Below, piece after piece: positions 25,097-32,518 of a DNA stretch of 33,420 bases (position 1 is the first letter of the stretch; every line of letters begins with the position of its first letter). Source of the DNA: Lentisphaerae bacterium RIFOXYA12_FULL_48_11 (lineage in GTDB: Bacteria; Verrucomicrobiota; Kiritimatiellia; UBA8416; YA12-FULL-48-11); contig MHBM01000224.1 in assembly GCA_001804885.1 (NCBI GenBank), positions 1 to 33,420 of the forward strand, given 5' to 3'. The position numbers and the translations under genes are program-made. Below the pieces are notes generated by a model. The model was given only the letters and a program-made list of their open reading frames with translations. It had not been told where the DNA came from and searched no databases.

Positions 25097-26218
25097 ATGG
25101 GAGACGAAAAGACATCGGAGACACCGCGTTTACGTTCATTGGACGCGCTGCGCGGTTTCGATATGTTCTGGATAGCGGGTGGCGGAAGCTTCTTTATTGC
25201 TCTCGCGAACTTTACGGAATGGCCCGTTCTCATGTGGTGGAAAACTCAGTTGACACATGTGGAGTGGCATGGATTCCGTTTTGAGGACATGATCTTTCCA
25301 CTGTTTCTGTTCATCGCGGGCATCTCGTTCCCGTTCTCCCTGGCTAAACGGTGTCAGACCGCAGATGACCGGCGAGGCATGATCCGGCATATCGTCCAAC
25401 GCGGATTCATTCTGGTCATTTTGGGAATCATCTATGGAAACGGCATCCGTTTCGATTTCAGCGAACTGCGTTATGGAAGTGTTCTTGGTCATATAGGGTT
25501 GGCGTGGATGTTTGCGGCTCTCCTTTTCATGAATTGTCGGGTCAGAACGTGCCTGATCTGGCTCGGAGGAATCCTGATCGGCTATTGGCTTTTGCTGAGG
25601 TTTTCTCTTGCCCCAGACTTGGGGGCGACCGATCCATATTCAATGGAAGGAAGCATTGTAGGTTATGTGGATCGGTTGTTATTGCCCGGGAAGCTATACA
25701 AGAAAATCCATGATCCCGAAGGAATCCTGAGCACAATCCCGGCCATCGCAACCGCACTGCTGGGCATGCTGACCGGAAATTTCGTGATGCGGCAACATGC
25801 TGACACCAAGCCGGCTGACACGGTGCTTAAAATGGTTCTGGCGGCCATAGGTCTCCTGGCCGTCGGGTGGCTGTGGAACTTTTCTTTCCCCATTAACAAA
25901 AATCTTTGGACCAGTTCGTTTGTTTGCTTTGTCGGGGGGCTCAGTCTTCTCCTGTTCGCATTGTTTTACATGGTCATCGATGTCTGGAAAGTTGAGAAAT
26001 GGTCCCGGTTCTTTGTGGTCATAGGTATGAACTCTATTACGATCTATTTGGCCCCGCGGATCATTGATTTCAACAAGGCAGCGCGGTTTTTCTTCGGCAG
26101 CCTGGTCGAGTTGTATCCCAAAGAATGGTCGGGCGTTCTGAATGCGACGGCATATTTGATCATCGTCTGGGTGTTTTTGTATTTTCTTTACAGGAAAAAG
26201 ATATTCCTGAAAGTGTAG
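25097..26218 (+). CDS. Heparan-alpha-glucosaminide N-acetyltransferase-like membrane protein (DUF5009/NagX type)
   Basis: GGGAGAGG about 10 bases upstream supports the ATG at 25097. The 373-residue product has the family opening RLRSLDALRGFDMFWI (residues 11-26) and about ten hydrophobic helices. After helix 1 comes THVEWHGFRFEDMIFPLFLF (53-72). His54 aligns in this pattern with the luminal active-site histidine of human HGSNAT, whose corresponding text is an H-x-x-W-N-G-L segment. Bacterial relatives (DUF5009, NagX, YeiB-like) sit in amino-sugar and chitin-use loci. They are thought to acetylate sugars across the membrane using cytoplasmic acetyl-CoA. A role in re-acetylating exported glucosamine-type sugars is inferred. 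It lies downstream of the divergent DUF4838 gene, with a 281-base gap shared by both promoters. Confidence 0.87.
   Translation: MGDEKTSETPRLRSLDALRGFDMFWIAGGGSFFIALANFTEWPVLMWWKTQLTHVEWHGFRFEDMIFPLFLFIAGISFPFSLAKRCQTADDRRGMIRHIVQRGFILVILGIIYGNGIRFDFSELRYGSVLGHIGLAWMFAALLFMNCRVRTCLIWLGGILIGYWLLLRFSLAPDLGATDPYSMEGSIVGYVDRLLLPGKLYKKIHDPEGILSTIPAIATALLGMLTGNFVMRQHADTKPADTVLKMVLAAIGLLAVGWLWNFSFPINKNLWTSSFVCFVGGLSLLLFALFYMVIDVWKVEKWSRFFVVIGMNSITIYLAPRIIDFNKAARFFFGSLVELYPKEWSGVLNATAYLIIVWVFLYFLYRKKIFLKV
26191..26209. terminator. Inverted repeat near a stop codon
   Basis: CAGGAA (26191-26196) and TTCCTG (26204-26209) are perfect complements around a 7-base loop, six bases before the stop at 26216. 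No U-tract. Confidence 0.25.
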
Positions 26219-26437
26219 GCATGCGGCACGTCAGCCCTGGATACCGGTCGCTACAGAACAGGGGTTGAATAAAAAACAAATCCATAACAATCCTTGCCAT
26301 CAGCTCCTAACCGACCTACCATTTCTTCAATGAGCTGGGGCAAGAGTGCTGAAATCGGTTTTTCAGAATTACTTCCTGAGAAGGCAGTTTCCCCTCTGGT
26401 TCCCGCCGCATATTAACCCTCATTATACAGGAGTCGA

Positions 26438-27190
26438 ATGCCAATGAATACACGCCTTATGACAAGTCTCATCCTAGTCACTGCAGCAGCCGCCTTCGCG
26501 GCCGATCTTCCTGTAGTTCCTGAACAGTCCATTGCTAAGAAAAAGGAACTGTTATTCTCTGACGATTTTGCAGGAGCACAATCTGCCGCGGTGTGGCACA
26601 AGGTTGTCCCGACTTTTGTTGTGGAAAATGGCGCGCTTAAAGGCACACAGACACGGGATAAAAACATTATACTTCCAAATGGTTTCACCAACAAGGCCCA
26701 TGCAGCAGTACACGGTATTCAAATACCAACAAAAGACAGTGTTGTGGAGACGCGTATCCGCTTTGATGGCGCCACAATGATCGATGTTGAATTTGATGAC
26801 CGTGCCTACGCTGGCTCTCATTACGGACATCTTTGTCGTGCGCAGGTTCGTCTCAACGGCATAACTATCATCGACGAGCGTGATGGCGGCATGAAGAATG
26901 ATATCCGTGAAATGCGTAATGACCCTGCGAAAAAGGCGGAGGTTGCCAAGCTCCTTGCCGGTCGCAGTGTAACGTATCCAGCGAAGCTTGAATCTGGCAA
27001 GTGGTACAACCTTGTTGTTGAGACCGTAGGCGATCAAATGCGTGTAACGCTTGATGGCAAACCCGCAGCCTGGCTCAAATCATCCGGCATAGGGCATGCC
27101 ACTAAATCCAAGATTGAACTTGGCGTTGCCGGCAAGGACGGCTGGTTCGACGATATCAAAGTCTGGAACGCTGAGCCGGTTATACCCTGA
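26438..27190 (+). CDS. Secreted concanavalin-like/DUF1080-like lectin-fold protein
   Basis: The ATG at 26438 lies 4 bases after AGGAG (26429-26433); an ATG two codons later has better spacing, so the exact start is uncertain. The 250-residue product has a Sec signal (MNTRLMTSLILVTAAAAFA part). The mature chain has the ordering of secreted laminin-G/concanavalin folds: LLFSDDFAGAQSAAVWHKV, FVVENGALKG, then VVETRIRFDGA, then LESGKWYNLVVETVGDQMRVTLDGKP-type strands and WFDDIKVWNA at the end. DUF1080 proteins share this plan, but the typical N-terminal FNG.DLDGW motif is replaced by FSDDFAG. It could bind or process the same glycan. I could not assign an activity. It is convergent with the Gfo/Idh/MocA gene at 27221. 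Confidence 0.8.
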   Translation: MPMNTRLMTSLILVTAAAAFAADLPVVPEQSIAKKKELLFSDDFAGAQSAAVWHKVVPTFVVENGALKGTQTRDKNIILPNGFTNKAHAAVHGIQIPTKDSVVETRIRFDGATMIDVEFDDRAYAGSHYGHLCRAQVRLNGITIIDERDGGMKNDIREMRNDPAKKAEVAKLLAGRSVTYPAKLESGKWYNLVVETVGDQMRVTLDGKPAAWLKSSGIGHATKSKIELGVAGKDGWFDDIKVWNAEPVIP

Positions 27191-27210
27191 TCCCTGGAAG
27201 AGTCTCAATC

Positions 27211-27227
27211 CGCATGATCTTCATGCG
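27211..27227. terminator. Perfect 7-bp hairpin at a convergent junction
   Basis: CGCATGA (27211-27217), loop TCT, TCATGCG (27221-27227). It begins 20 bases after the stop of the plus-strand gene and covers the minus-strand stop at 27221-27223. It would suit termination from both sides, though no U-tract is seen. Confidence 0.4.
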
Positions 27228-28606
27228 AGCCCCGGGAGTTCCCAGCCTTTCCGGTAAGTGCGGAGAAGATACTTATTTGCCGCTGGCACATTCGTGATTT
27301 GCATGTTTGGTGCATCCCAGTTGAGGAGGGTGTCCGGAACACGTTCCGCTATATTACCGAGCAGGATAGCTTCGACCATCGGCGCAATAATAGAAAAGTC
27401 AGCGCTCGATTTTTTCCTTTCCAGGCAGGAGTTCAGGAATTCATGGTAATGGCTCGGACACGCTGCTAATTTCGGCATAGCAGGTTTGGTTGCTGACTTG
27501 TTGCGCATAACCAGTCGGGGGGTGGCTGAATGGTGCAGCAGAATCCATCCTTCGGAACCGGCGACTACAGAACCCTCCATGAACAAATTCTTTAAACCGA
27601 GTTCCTTGGCCAGATCGTAAATCTCGGGCGGCGGAAGCAGGTTTGCGGCGGCTTTCCCGGCCATGCCATCGTACCAGTCCACGGTCAGCGGTTTGCCTCC
27701 GGTCTTTTCGTTGCCTGGATATGTCCATGTGATGTGTGCGCCCTGGGGCCAGGTGTCTTTGAAACGGGCGGGGGTGTTTTTCCATGACTCCTGAACCTCG
27801 GCCTTGACCGAGATTGGCACAGTCAGCCCGATTCCCTTCCATGACGAACTGTGAAGGTGGCAACCGATATCGCCGATCCAGGCTGAACCGAAATCCTGCC
27901 AGATGCGCCATATGAGCGGATGGTAGATTTTATTGGCATATGGGCGGTACGGTGCGGTTCCCAGCCAGAGATCCCAGTCGAGAGAGGGGGGTACGGGATC
28001 TGCTTCCTTCGGGCGCGTAACTTCTATGCGCGAGATGCCTTCGCGGTTGGAAAACAGGTAGATGTGTTCAATTGTACCGATAATATTATCCTTAAGCATC
28101 TGGACAGTCATGCGATCGCCCAAGCCTGCGGAAAACTGGATTCCGAGCTGAGTGATGACTTCCTTTTCTTTTGCAGTGTCCCGCAGGAGGCGGCATTCAG
28201 CCATATCGTGGCAGAGCGGTTTCTGGCAATAGACATGTTTTCCTGCACGCATGGCGTTGGTTGCGATGATGGTGTGCATATGGTCTGGAACTGCAATGTT
28301 GACCGAGTCGATCTTGTCCCCTTCCTTGGCCAGCAATTCGCGCCAATCCGTGTAAGTCCGAACGCCGGGGATTTCGGCGGCAGCCTTTATCAATCGGTCT
28401 TTATCAACATCGCAGATTGCCACTATTTGTGTTTTTTCGTGCGACTTAAAGTTGGAAAGATCGGCTCCACCCATGCCACCTATGCCGATGCACGCATGCT
28501 GGAGTTTTCCGTTGAAAGAGACTGGTGTTTGACCCCAGGTTCGTTGCGGAAGAAAAGCGGTGAGGGATGTTGCGGCTGATGCAGCGAGGAATGAACGTCT
28601 ATTCAT
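27221..28606 (-). CDS. Tat-exported Gfo/Idh/MocA family oxidoreductase
   Basis: GGAG ten bases upstream supports the ATG at 28606, which gives a Tat signal from residue 1 (MNRRSFLAASAAT). A further upstream TTG frame start at 28654 is rejected. The 461-residue product has the NAD(P)-binding turn CIGIGGMGG near residue 39-47, then AICDVD at a second strand, SVNIAVPDHMH, and the Gfo signature region HVYCQKPL with Lys129. The substrate half contains DIGCHLHSS, where the His is the usual catalytic position, and an NWDAPNMQITN tail. Proteins of this group oxidise the C3 hydroxyl of glycosides or related positions using a bound nicotinamide. Being Tat-exported suggests that the cofactor is bound before export. 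A second homologue lies at 32519. Confidence 0.9.
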   Translation of the reverse strand: MNRRSFLAASAATSLTAFLPQRTWGQTPVSFNGKLQHACIGIGGMGGADLSNFKSHEKTQIVAICDVDKDRLIKAAAEIPGVRTYTDWRELLAKEGDKIDSVNIAVPDHMHTIIATNAMRAGKHVYCQKPLCHDMAECRLLRDTAKEKEVITQLGIQFSAGLGDRMTVQMLKDNIIGTIEHIYLFSNREGISRIEVTRPKEADPVPPSLDWDLWLGTAPYRPYANKIYHPLIWRIWQDFGSAWIGDIGCHLHSSSWKGIGLTVPISVKAEVQESWKNTPARFKDTWPQGAHITWTYPGNEKTGGKPLTVDWYDGMAGKAAANLLPPPEIYDLAKELGLKNLFMEGSVVAGSEGWILLHHSATPRLVMRNKSATKPAMPKLAACPSHYHEFLNSCLERKKSSADFSIIAPMVEAILLGNIAERVPDTLLNWDAPNMQITNVPAANKYLLRTYRKGWELPGLA

Positions 28607-28721
28607 GGTATTCAATCTCCTTAAGTATGCGGACAAGTTGACAGCTGTTGTCATTATTCAGGTAGTCGCACCTGGTCAGTCGTGCAGCCAATCTAGCAGG
28701 AGACTGATTTTGCATGTTGCC

Positions 28722-28756
28722 GATTGCGCAAGAAAAATACTGCTTTTTACGCAATC
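28722..28756. repeat. Intergenic repeat copy C, 35-bp dyad
   Basis: GATTGCG (28722-28728) is perfectly complementary to CGCAATC (28750-28756). The 21 bases 28728-28748 match 32461-32481 at 19 of 21. It lies in the 289-base gap between the nitrilase and Gfo/Idh/MocA genes, 5' of the latter on the minus strand, so a regulatory role is possible. Confidence 0.45.
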
Positions 28757-28871
28757 ACTTGCCTTCGTCCAGATGCTTCAGTGGATCGAGATGGCGGGCT
28801 ACCATGGCTTGGTTGTGCTGATCCAGCCTTTTCGGGCAAGATGTCATGTGTTCTGCCAAGGAGAACTTTAT

Positions 28872-28906
28872 CTGAGTTATCTCAGGAATTGCAGGCTACA
28901 ATTCCT
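28872..28906 (-). terminator. Two adjacent hairpins at the nitrilase-family gene end
   Basis: AGGAATTG (28884-28891) and CAATTCCT (28899-28906) form an 8-bp perfect stem covering the TAG stop. Just downstream on the minus strand CTGAG (28872-28876) pairs with CTCAG (28881-28885). Strong pairing but no run of U. Confidence 0.45.
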
Positions 28907-29915
28907 TTATCTCTTCTTTCCACTTGAGAATGTCTTTCCACTTGGGGGTTTGTGAATGTTTCGTGATATCTCCATATGCTGCGGGATTGCGCGATTTGAA
29001 AAGAAAGTTTTTAATGTCTTCTGAGCATCCTTCGCGTGCAGAAGTGTTGGTCATCCTTGGTACTCCAAGTGCTACTTCAATAACCGCATGAGTATGTTGT
29101 CTTTCCGAACGATAAATAACCTTGCCTGCCGGATTGACAATACCGGAAAAGGTGATGCCGCGGCTTAATGAAAGCGTGGAAGGCACGACATATATGCCAT
29201 TGTCACAGGCGCGTGTACGCAGTTTAAATTCCCATTCCTCCGCAAGCGTATCGCCGTAGAGCGGATAAAGAACAATATCTGCACCTCGAAGACCGAGGAT
29301 ACGTGTAGATTCAGGGAAGTAGTTGTCAAAGCATATGATGATGCCGAGTTTGCCAAAGTCACAGTCAAATACCGGGAAATCACTTCCCGGCGTGATTCCG
29401 TCTGCAAGTTCACCGTATGTCGGCTGAACTTTATGGTAGGTTCCGACATGCTTTCCATCGCGATCATAGACAAATGAAGCGTTATATGTTTTCCCGGCGC
29501 TGTCGACATCGTAATCCCACGGCACAATGTACGATTTATATTTTTTCGCAAGTTCCGCACAATGCGCAAGATGTGCTTTGACATGCTTCCGGACAAGTTC
29601 CTCCCGCGACATTGATTTCTTGACGCCAATATATTGATAAGCTTCAGGCATGACGACAAGGTCCGCGCCCTCTTTAAGGCATGCCTCTGTAAGTTCATAT
29701 AATTCTTCGTGGCACCGTTCTACCGTCCACGAATAGTCCGCTGTAACCTGGATGATGCCGAGTTTTATCGTTCGTATTTCTTCTTTTCGTTTGGGTGTCG
29801 GATTGTCCTTTTCCTCCGCCGGCTTTGCAGCACCGGCAAATGTATTCGATATACGATGTGCCATAAATAGACCCGCGGTACCGCCAACGCTCTTGACAAA
29901 ATCCCGTCTTTTCAT
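28896..29915 (-). CDS. Tat-exported carbon-nitrogen hydrolase (nitrilase superfamily)
   Basis: A GGAGGAG just upstream supports the ATG at 29915. The 339-residue product starts with a Tat signal (MKRRDFVKSVGGTAG). The carbon-nitrogen hydrolase domain (PF00795, about residues 49-300) shows the complete Glu-Lys-Cys triad: Glu91 in VVMPEAYQY, Lys162 in YHKVQPT and Cys195 in GIIICFDNYFPES. A REG...AADxLVMPE-like early strand and the final YRSERQHTHAVI segment are present. Such enzymes hydrolyse amides or carbamoyl groups, releasing ammonia or an amine. Exported members are rare relative to cytoplasmic ones. Here it might remove an amide or N-acyl group from the glycan or from an oligosaccharide. 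The gene is 290 bases upstream of the Gfo/Idh/MocA gene on the same strand. Confidence 0.9.
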   Translation of the reverse strand: MKRRDFVKSVGGTAGLFMAHRISNTFAGAAKPAEEKDNPTPKRKEEIRTIKLGIIQVTADYSWTVERCHEELYELTEACLKEGADLVVMPEAYQYIGVKKSMSREELVRKHVKAHLAHCAELAKKYKSYIVPWDYDVDSAGKTYNASFVYDRDGKHVGTYHKVQPTYGELADGITPGSDFPVFDCDFGKLGIIICFDNYFPESTRILGLRGADIVLYPLYGDTLAEEWEFKLRTRACDNGIYVVPSTLSLSRGITFSGIVNPAGKVIYRSERQHTHAVIEVALGVPRMTNTSAREGCSEDIKNFLFKSRNPAAYGDITKHSQTPKWKDILKWKEEIKEL

Positions 29916-30051
29916 TTCTCCTCCGGCTTTTACAGGTGTTGTCGTACTATTACAGTAGAACCTTCTATAAAATCAAACCGTTTCGGGTAAGATGCATCGA
30001 CCTTTTCTAGATTTCTGCAATACCTGTTGTTGGATTGCCAAATAACCCACC

Positions 30052-30080
30052 TTGACGTTTGTTCAAACTTCTGTTCTTAT
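30052..30080 (+). promoter_or_regulatory. Promoter-like element 5' of the FAD oxidoreductase gene
   Basis: TTGACG (30052-30057), 17 bases, TCTTAT (30075-30080), then CCGG. The gene starts at 30174, so the leader would be about 90 bases. It is nearly a copy of the element at 18918. A further shared string, AAAGCAATTTC, lies at 18974 and 30138. Confidence 0.5.
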
Positions 30081-30173
30081 CCGGCCATTGTTGCGAATTA
30101 ATGGCAGGAATGGGTATGGTTTTCATCCATGTCGAGAAAGCAATTTCAACTAACCACTCCGTTTGAATTTCAT

Positions 30174-32336
30174 ATGAAAAGAATCTTTCTGCTAATTGTG
30201 ACTTTTGGCATTCTTTGCAGCCAATCCAGAGCGGCGACTATCGACACAGACTTGCTAATCGTTGGAGGCAATGAGTCTGCGTGTGCGGCGGCAGTGCAGG
30301 CGGCGCGACTTGGGGTGAAGCGCATCGTGCTGATCAACGATATTCAATGGCTCGGTGGCCAGTTCAGTTCGGAAGGAGTAGGGCCGGTGGATGAGCGTAC
30401 CACGGTTCGCGGCAAGTCGGCGAATTTCCCACGGTCTGGCCTGTTTCTCGAAATGATCGAGCGTATCCGTGCATACAACAGTCTGACTTACGGTGTCGCA
30501 GCGCCTGGAAACTGCTGGTCCGCCACCGAAACCATTGAGCCGGCGGCAGCGGCCAGACTATTTGAGAATCTGCTGTTACCTTATACGGAGAAAGGGAGCG
30601 GGCAAATCCAGCTGCTCCGCGGCCTGTACCCGGTCAAGGTGAACCTGGATGGCAATCGCGTGATCGGCGTTGTATTTGAGCGGGTTGAGAAGTGCGATGA
30701 GTTAATTACTGTACAGGCGCGGCTGACGGTGGATTCATCAGACTGGGGCGATGTGATCCGGCTCAGTGGCGCAAAATACAGCGCCGGGCCGGACCTGCGT
30801 TCACGTTTTGGTGAGCCAAGTGCACCGGAGACTCTTGATGACGAAGGGCATCAGGAAATGAATCCTATTACTTGGGCGATCACGCTTAAGGAAGCTGGCC
30901 GCGACGTCACCATTCCAAAGCCTCCCACATATGATGAGCGTACTTTTGTCAATCCAGGTCGTGCCTGGGTGGATAGCAACATGGCTGCAGGGATTTATTC
31001 GCAGCCTGATTTGAGCATCTATACCCAGAGGCGGCTCGTGGATCGCTGGCATTTCGGCTTTCCGCCAGGCAGGGAAAAGACCCAGCTTATCTGGACGGAA
31101 CAGGACTATCCGCTTTGCCAGTTGCCGAAGCGAGTCGTGGATGCGCTTGAAGCGTCGGAACCAGGGTCATCGCGTAAGAACATTGTTGATATGACGCCAG
31201 CACAGCGAGGAATCATTTTTGACGATGCCAGGCAACATTCGCTTGGTCTTCTTTATCATCTTCAAACCAGGGTTCATGAAAAAAACGGCGACTATCCGCA
31301 AAGCTTTCGCTATATGGAGTTGTCGGATGAGTTTGGGACGCCAGACCATCTTCCGCCGAAACCCTACGTGCGTGAAGGCCTGCGACTGGAGGCGCTTTAC
31401 ATGCTCCGCGAACAGGACATTCGCGCTGACACGCATGAACCGCGTTGGGCCAAGATGATGCCCGGCGATGCTGTTTTTGGATTTCAGTTCCATATCGATT
31501 TTCATCCCACGCGAAGAACGTATATTACGGGTCGCCGCGATGGTCCGTGGAGGCGTGTCCATACAGCCAGCCGCAACTGGCATACGAATACAGATCGTGC
31601 AATGTTTCCTTTGCGAGGTCTTGTGCCTGTTGAGCGCGATGGCCTGCTTGGTGCATCGAAAAATATCGGTGTGAGCAGTGTTGTGCAGGCAGCGCTGCGT
31701 TTGCACGGGCAGATGATGCAGGTCGGACAAGCGAGCGCTACCGTTGCCTGGCTCTGTCTTCGCGACGGCATTCAGCCGCGCGAAGTTGCCGCTTCGCCTG
31801 TGCGTTATCGTGAGGTTCAGTGCCGCCTGGTGCGTGGTTGCGGAGGTCCCGGCGTGTTGCTCTGGCCTTGGCAGGACATGCCTCCCGAGGCTATGCATTT
31901 CGAAGCTGCGAACATGCTTGCAGTTCGTGGCATCTGGCCAGCCGATGCCGAAAGTGTCTTTTTTGATCCGGACAAAATCATGACACGCCGTGAACTCGCG
32001 CGAGTTCTGGCACGATTGTATCGGTCTTTGCCAGAGGCGAAAGAATGGCACTCCTCCTTACCGCCTCGCTTTGCCGATGTTCCCGTAAACGATCCGGACC
32101 GCGCGGCCATCGAAGCCATGATTGCCTTGGGCGATTGTGATCAACAACAGGCAGTATTTCAGCCTGATTTAACCTGTGAGCGTTCTGTTCTGTACCGTTG
32201 GTTGAAAGCTCTTGGTTTACCCGCAAATGCAAGTCTCATTGAGAAAGATTCTGCTTCACCAACACTTACCCGTGCTGAGGCTGTACGTCTGCTCTATGGC
32301 GTGCTGCAAATCGCTGATAAGGCGGTCACGCATTAG
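30174..32336 (+). CDS. Secreted FAD-dependent oxidoreductase with C-terminal SLH-like repeats
   Basis: The ATG at 30174 gives a Sec signal (MKRIFLLIVTFGILCSQSRA); an in-frame ATG at 30129 would bury it, so it is rejected, although the ribosome site at 30174 is poor. The 720-residue product has an FAD_oxidored (PF12831) N-terminus: DLLIVGGNESACAAAVQAAR with the FAD-binding turn at Gly31-Gly32 and WLGGQFSSEG near residue 59. The middle (about 100-560) has ELDNI-like strands of that family and SVVQAALRL near residue 500. Residues about 573-720 look like surface-layer homology repeats: RGIWPADAES ... TRRELARVLARLY (585 on), FADVPVNDPDRAAIEAMIALG (633 on) and SPTLTRAEAVRLLYG (about 697-711). SLH repeats hold proteins to cell-wall or outer-surface polymers. 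The oxidised substrate is unknown. Confidence 0.88.
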   Translation: MKRIFLLIVTFGILCSQSRAATIDTDLLIVGGNESACAAAVQAARLGVKRIVLINDIQWLGGQFSSEGVGPVDERTTVRGKSANFPRSGLFLEMIERIRAYNSLTYGVAAPGNCWSATETIEPAAAARLFENLLLPYTEKGSGQIQLLRGLYPVKVNLDGNRVIGVVFERVEKCDELITVQARLTVDSSDWGDVIRLSGAKYSAGPDLRSRFGEPSAPETLDDEGHQEMNPITWAITLKEAGRDVTIPKPPTYDERTFVNPGRAWVDSNMAAGIYSQPDLSIYTQRRLVDRWHFGFPPGREKTQLIWTEQDYPLCQLPKRVVDALEASEPGSSRKNIVDMTPAQRGIIFDDARQHSLGLLYHLQTRVHEKNGDYPQSFRYMELSDEFGTPDHLPPKPYVREGLRLEALYMLREQDIRADTHEPRWAKMMPGDAVFGFQFHIDFHPTRRTYITGRRDGPWRRVHTASRNWHTNTDRAMFPLRGLVPVERDGLLGASKNIGVSSVVQAALRLHGQMMQVGQASATVAWLCLRDGIQPREVAASPVRYREVQCRLVRGCGGPGVLLWPWQDMPPEAMHFEAANMLAVRGIWPADAESVFFDPDKIMTRRELARVLARLYRSLPEAKEWHSSLPPRFADVPVNDPDRAAIEAMIALGDCDQQQAVFQPDLTCERSVLYRWLKALGLPANASLIEKDSASPTLTRAEAVRLLYGVLQIADKAVTH

Positions 32337-32389
32337 ATCTTTTTATCAACAGACAAAACAGGCTTTTTTTGGACAGCAGTGTTGGTAAC

Positions 32390-32415
32390 ATTGAGGGGTC
32401 ATGGTCCCCGTCAAT
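32390..32415. terminator. Long hairpin between convergent genes
   Basis: ATTGAGGGG (32390-32398) pairs with CCCC (32406-32409), a bulged G, and TCAAT (32411-32415). An outer GTGTT/AACAC can extend it. It lies 54 bases after the stop of the FAD oxidoreductase gene, between convergent genes, and probably stops transcription. Confidence 0.45.
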
Positions 32416-32458
32416 GAAAACACTTATAATGCCAGGCAGGTTTTATATTCTGTCATTT

Positions 32459-32483
32459 ACGCAAGAAACATGCTGCTTTTTGG
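32459..32483. repeat. Intergenic repeat copy D
   Basis: Shares 19 of 21 bases with 28728-28748 (core GCAAGAAA..CTGCTTTTT). It lies in the convergent gap between the FAD oxidoreductase and the second Gfo/Idh/MocA gene, where neither neighbour has its 5' end, so an operator role is less obvious here. Confidence 0.4.
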
Positions 32484-32518
32484 CAGGACGTCACGCGGCT
32501 TGTCGATTGGGAACTTTG

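Noticed and set aside
28817-28832. Short shared string TTTCGGG(C/T)A at 8407, 28819 and 29984 as a regulatory motif
   Set aside because: Only about 9 bases long, with inconsistent position and orientation relative to gene starts; likely chance.
31167-32051. Long minus-strand open frame of 294 codons
   Set aside because: Antisense to the FAD oxidoreductase gene; composition looks like a reverse-frame artefact (many His, Arg and Thr, no motif).
32361-32369. Run of seven T as an intrinsic terminator after the FAD oxidoreductase gene
   Set aside because: Only a weak AAAA/TTTT pairing precedes it; the stronger hairpin lies at 32390-32415.
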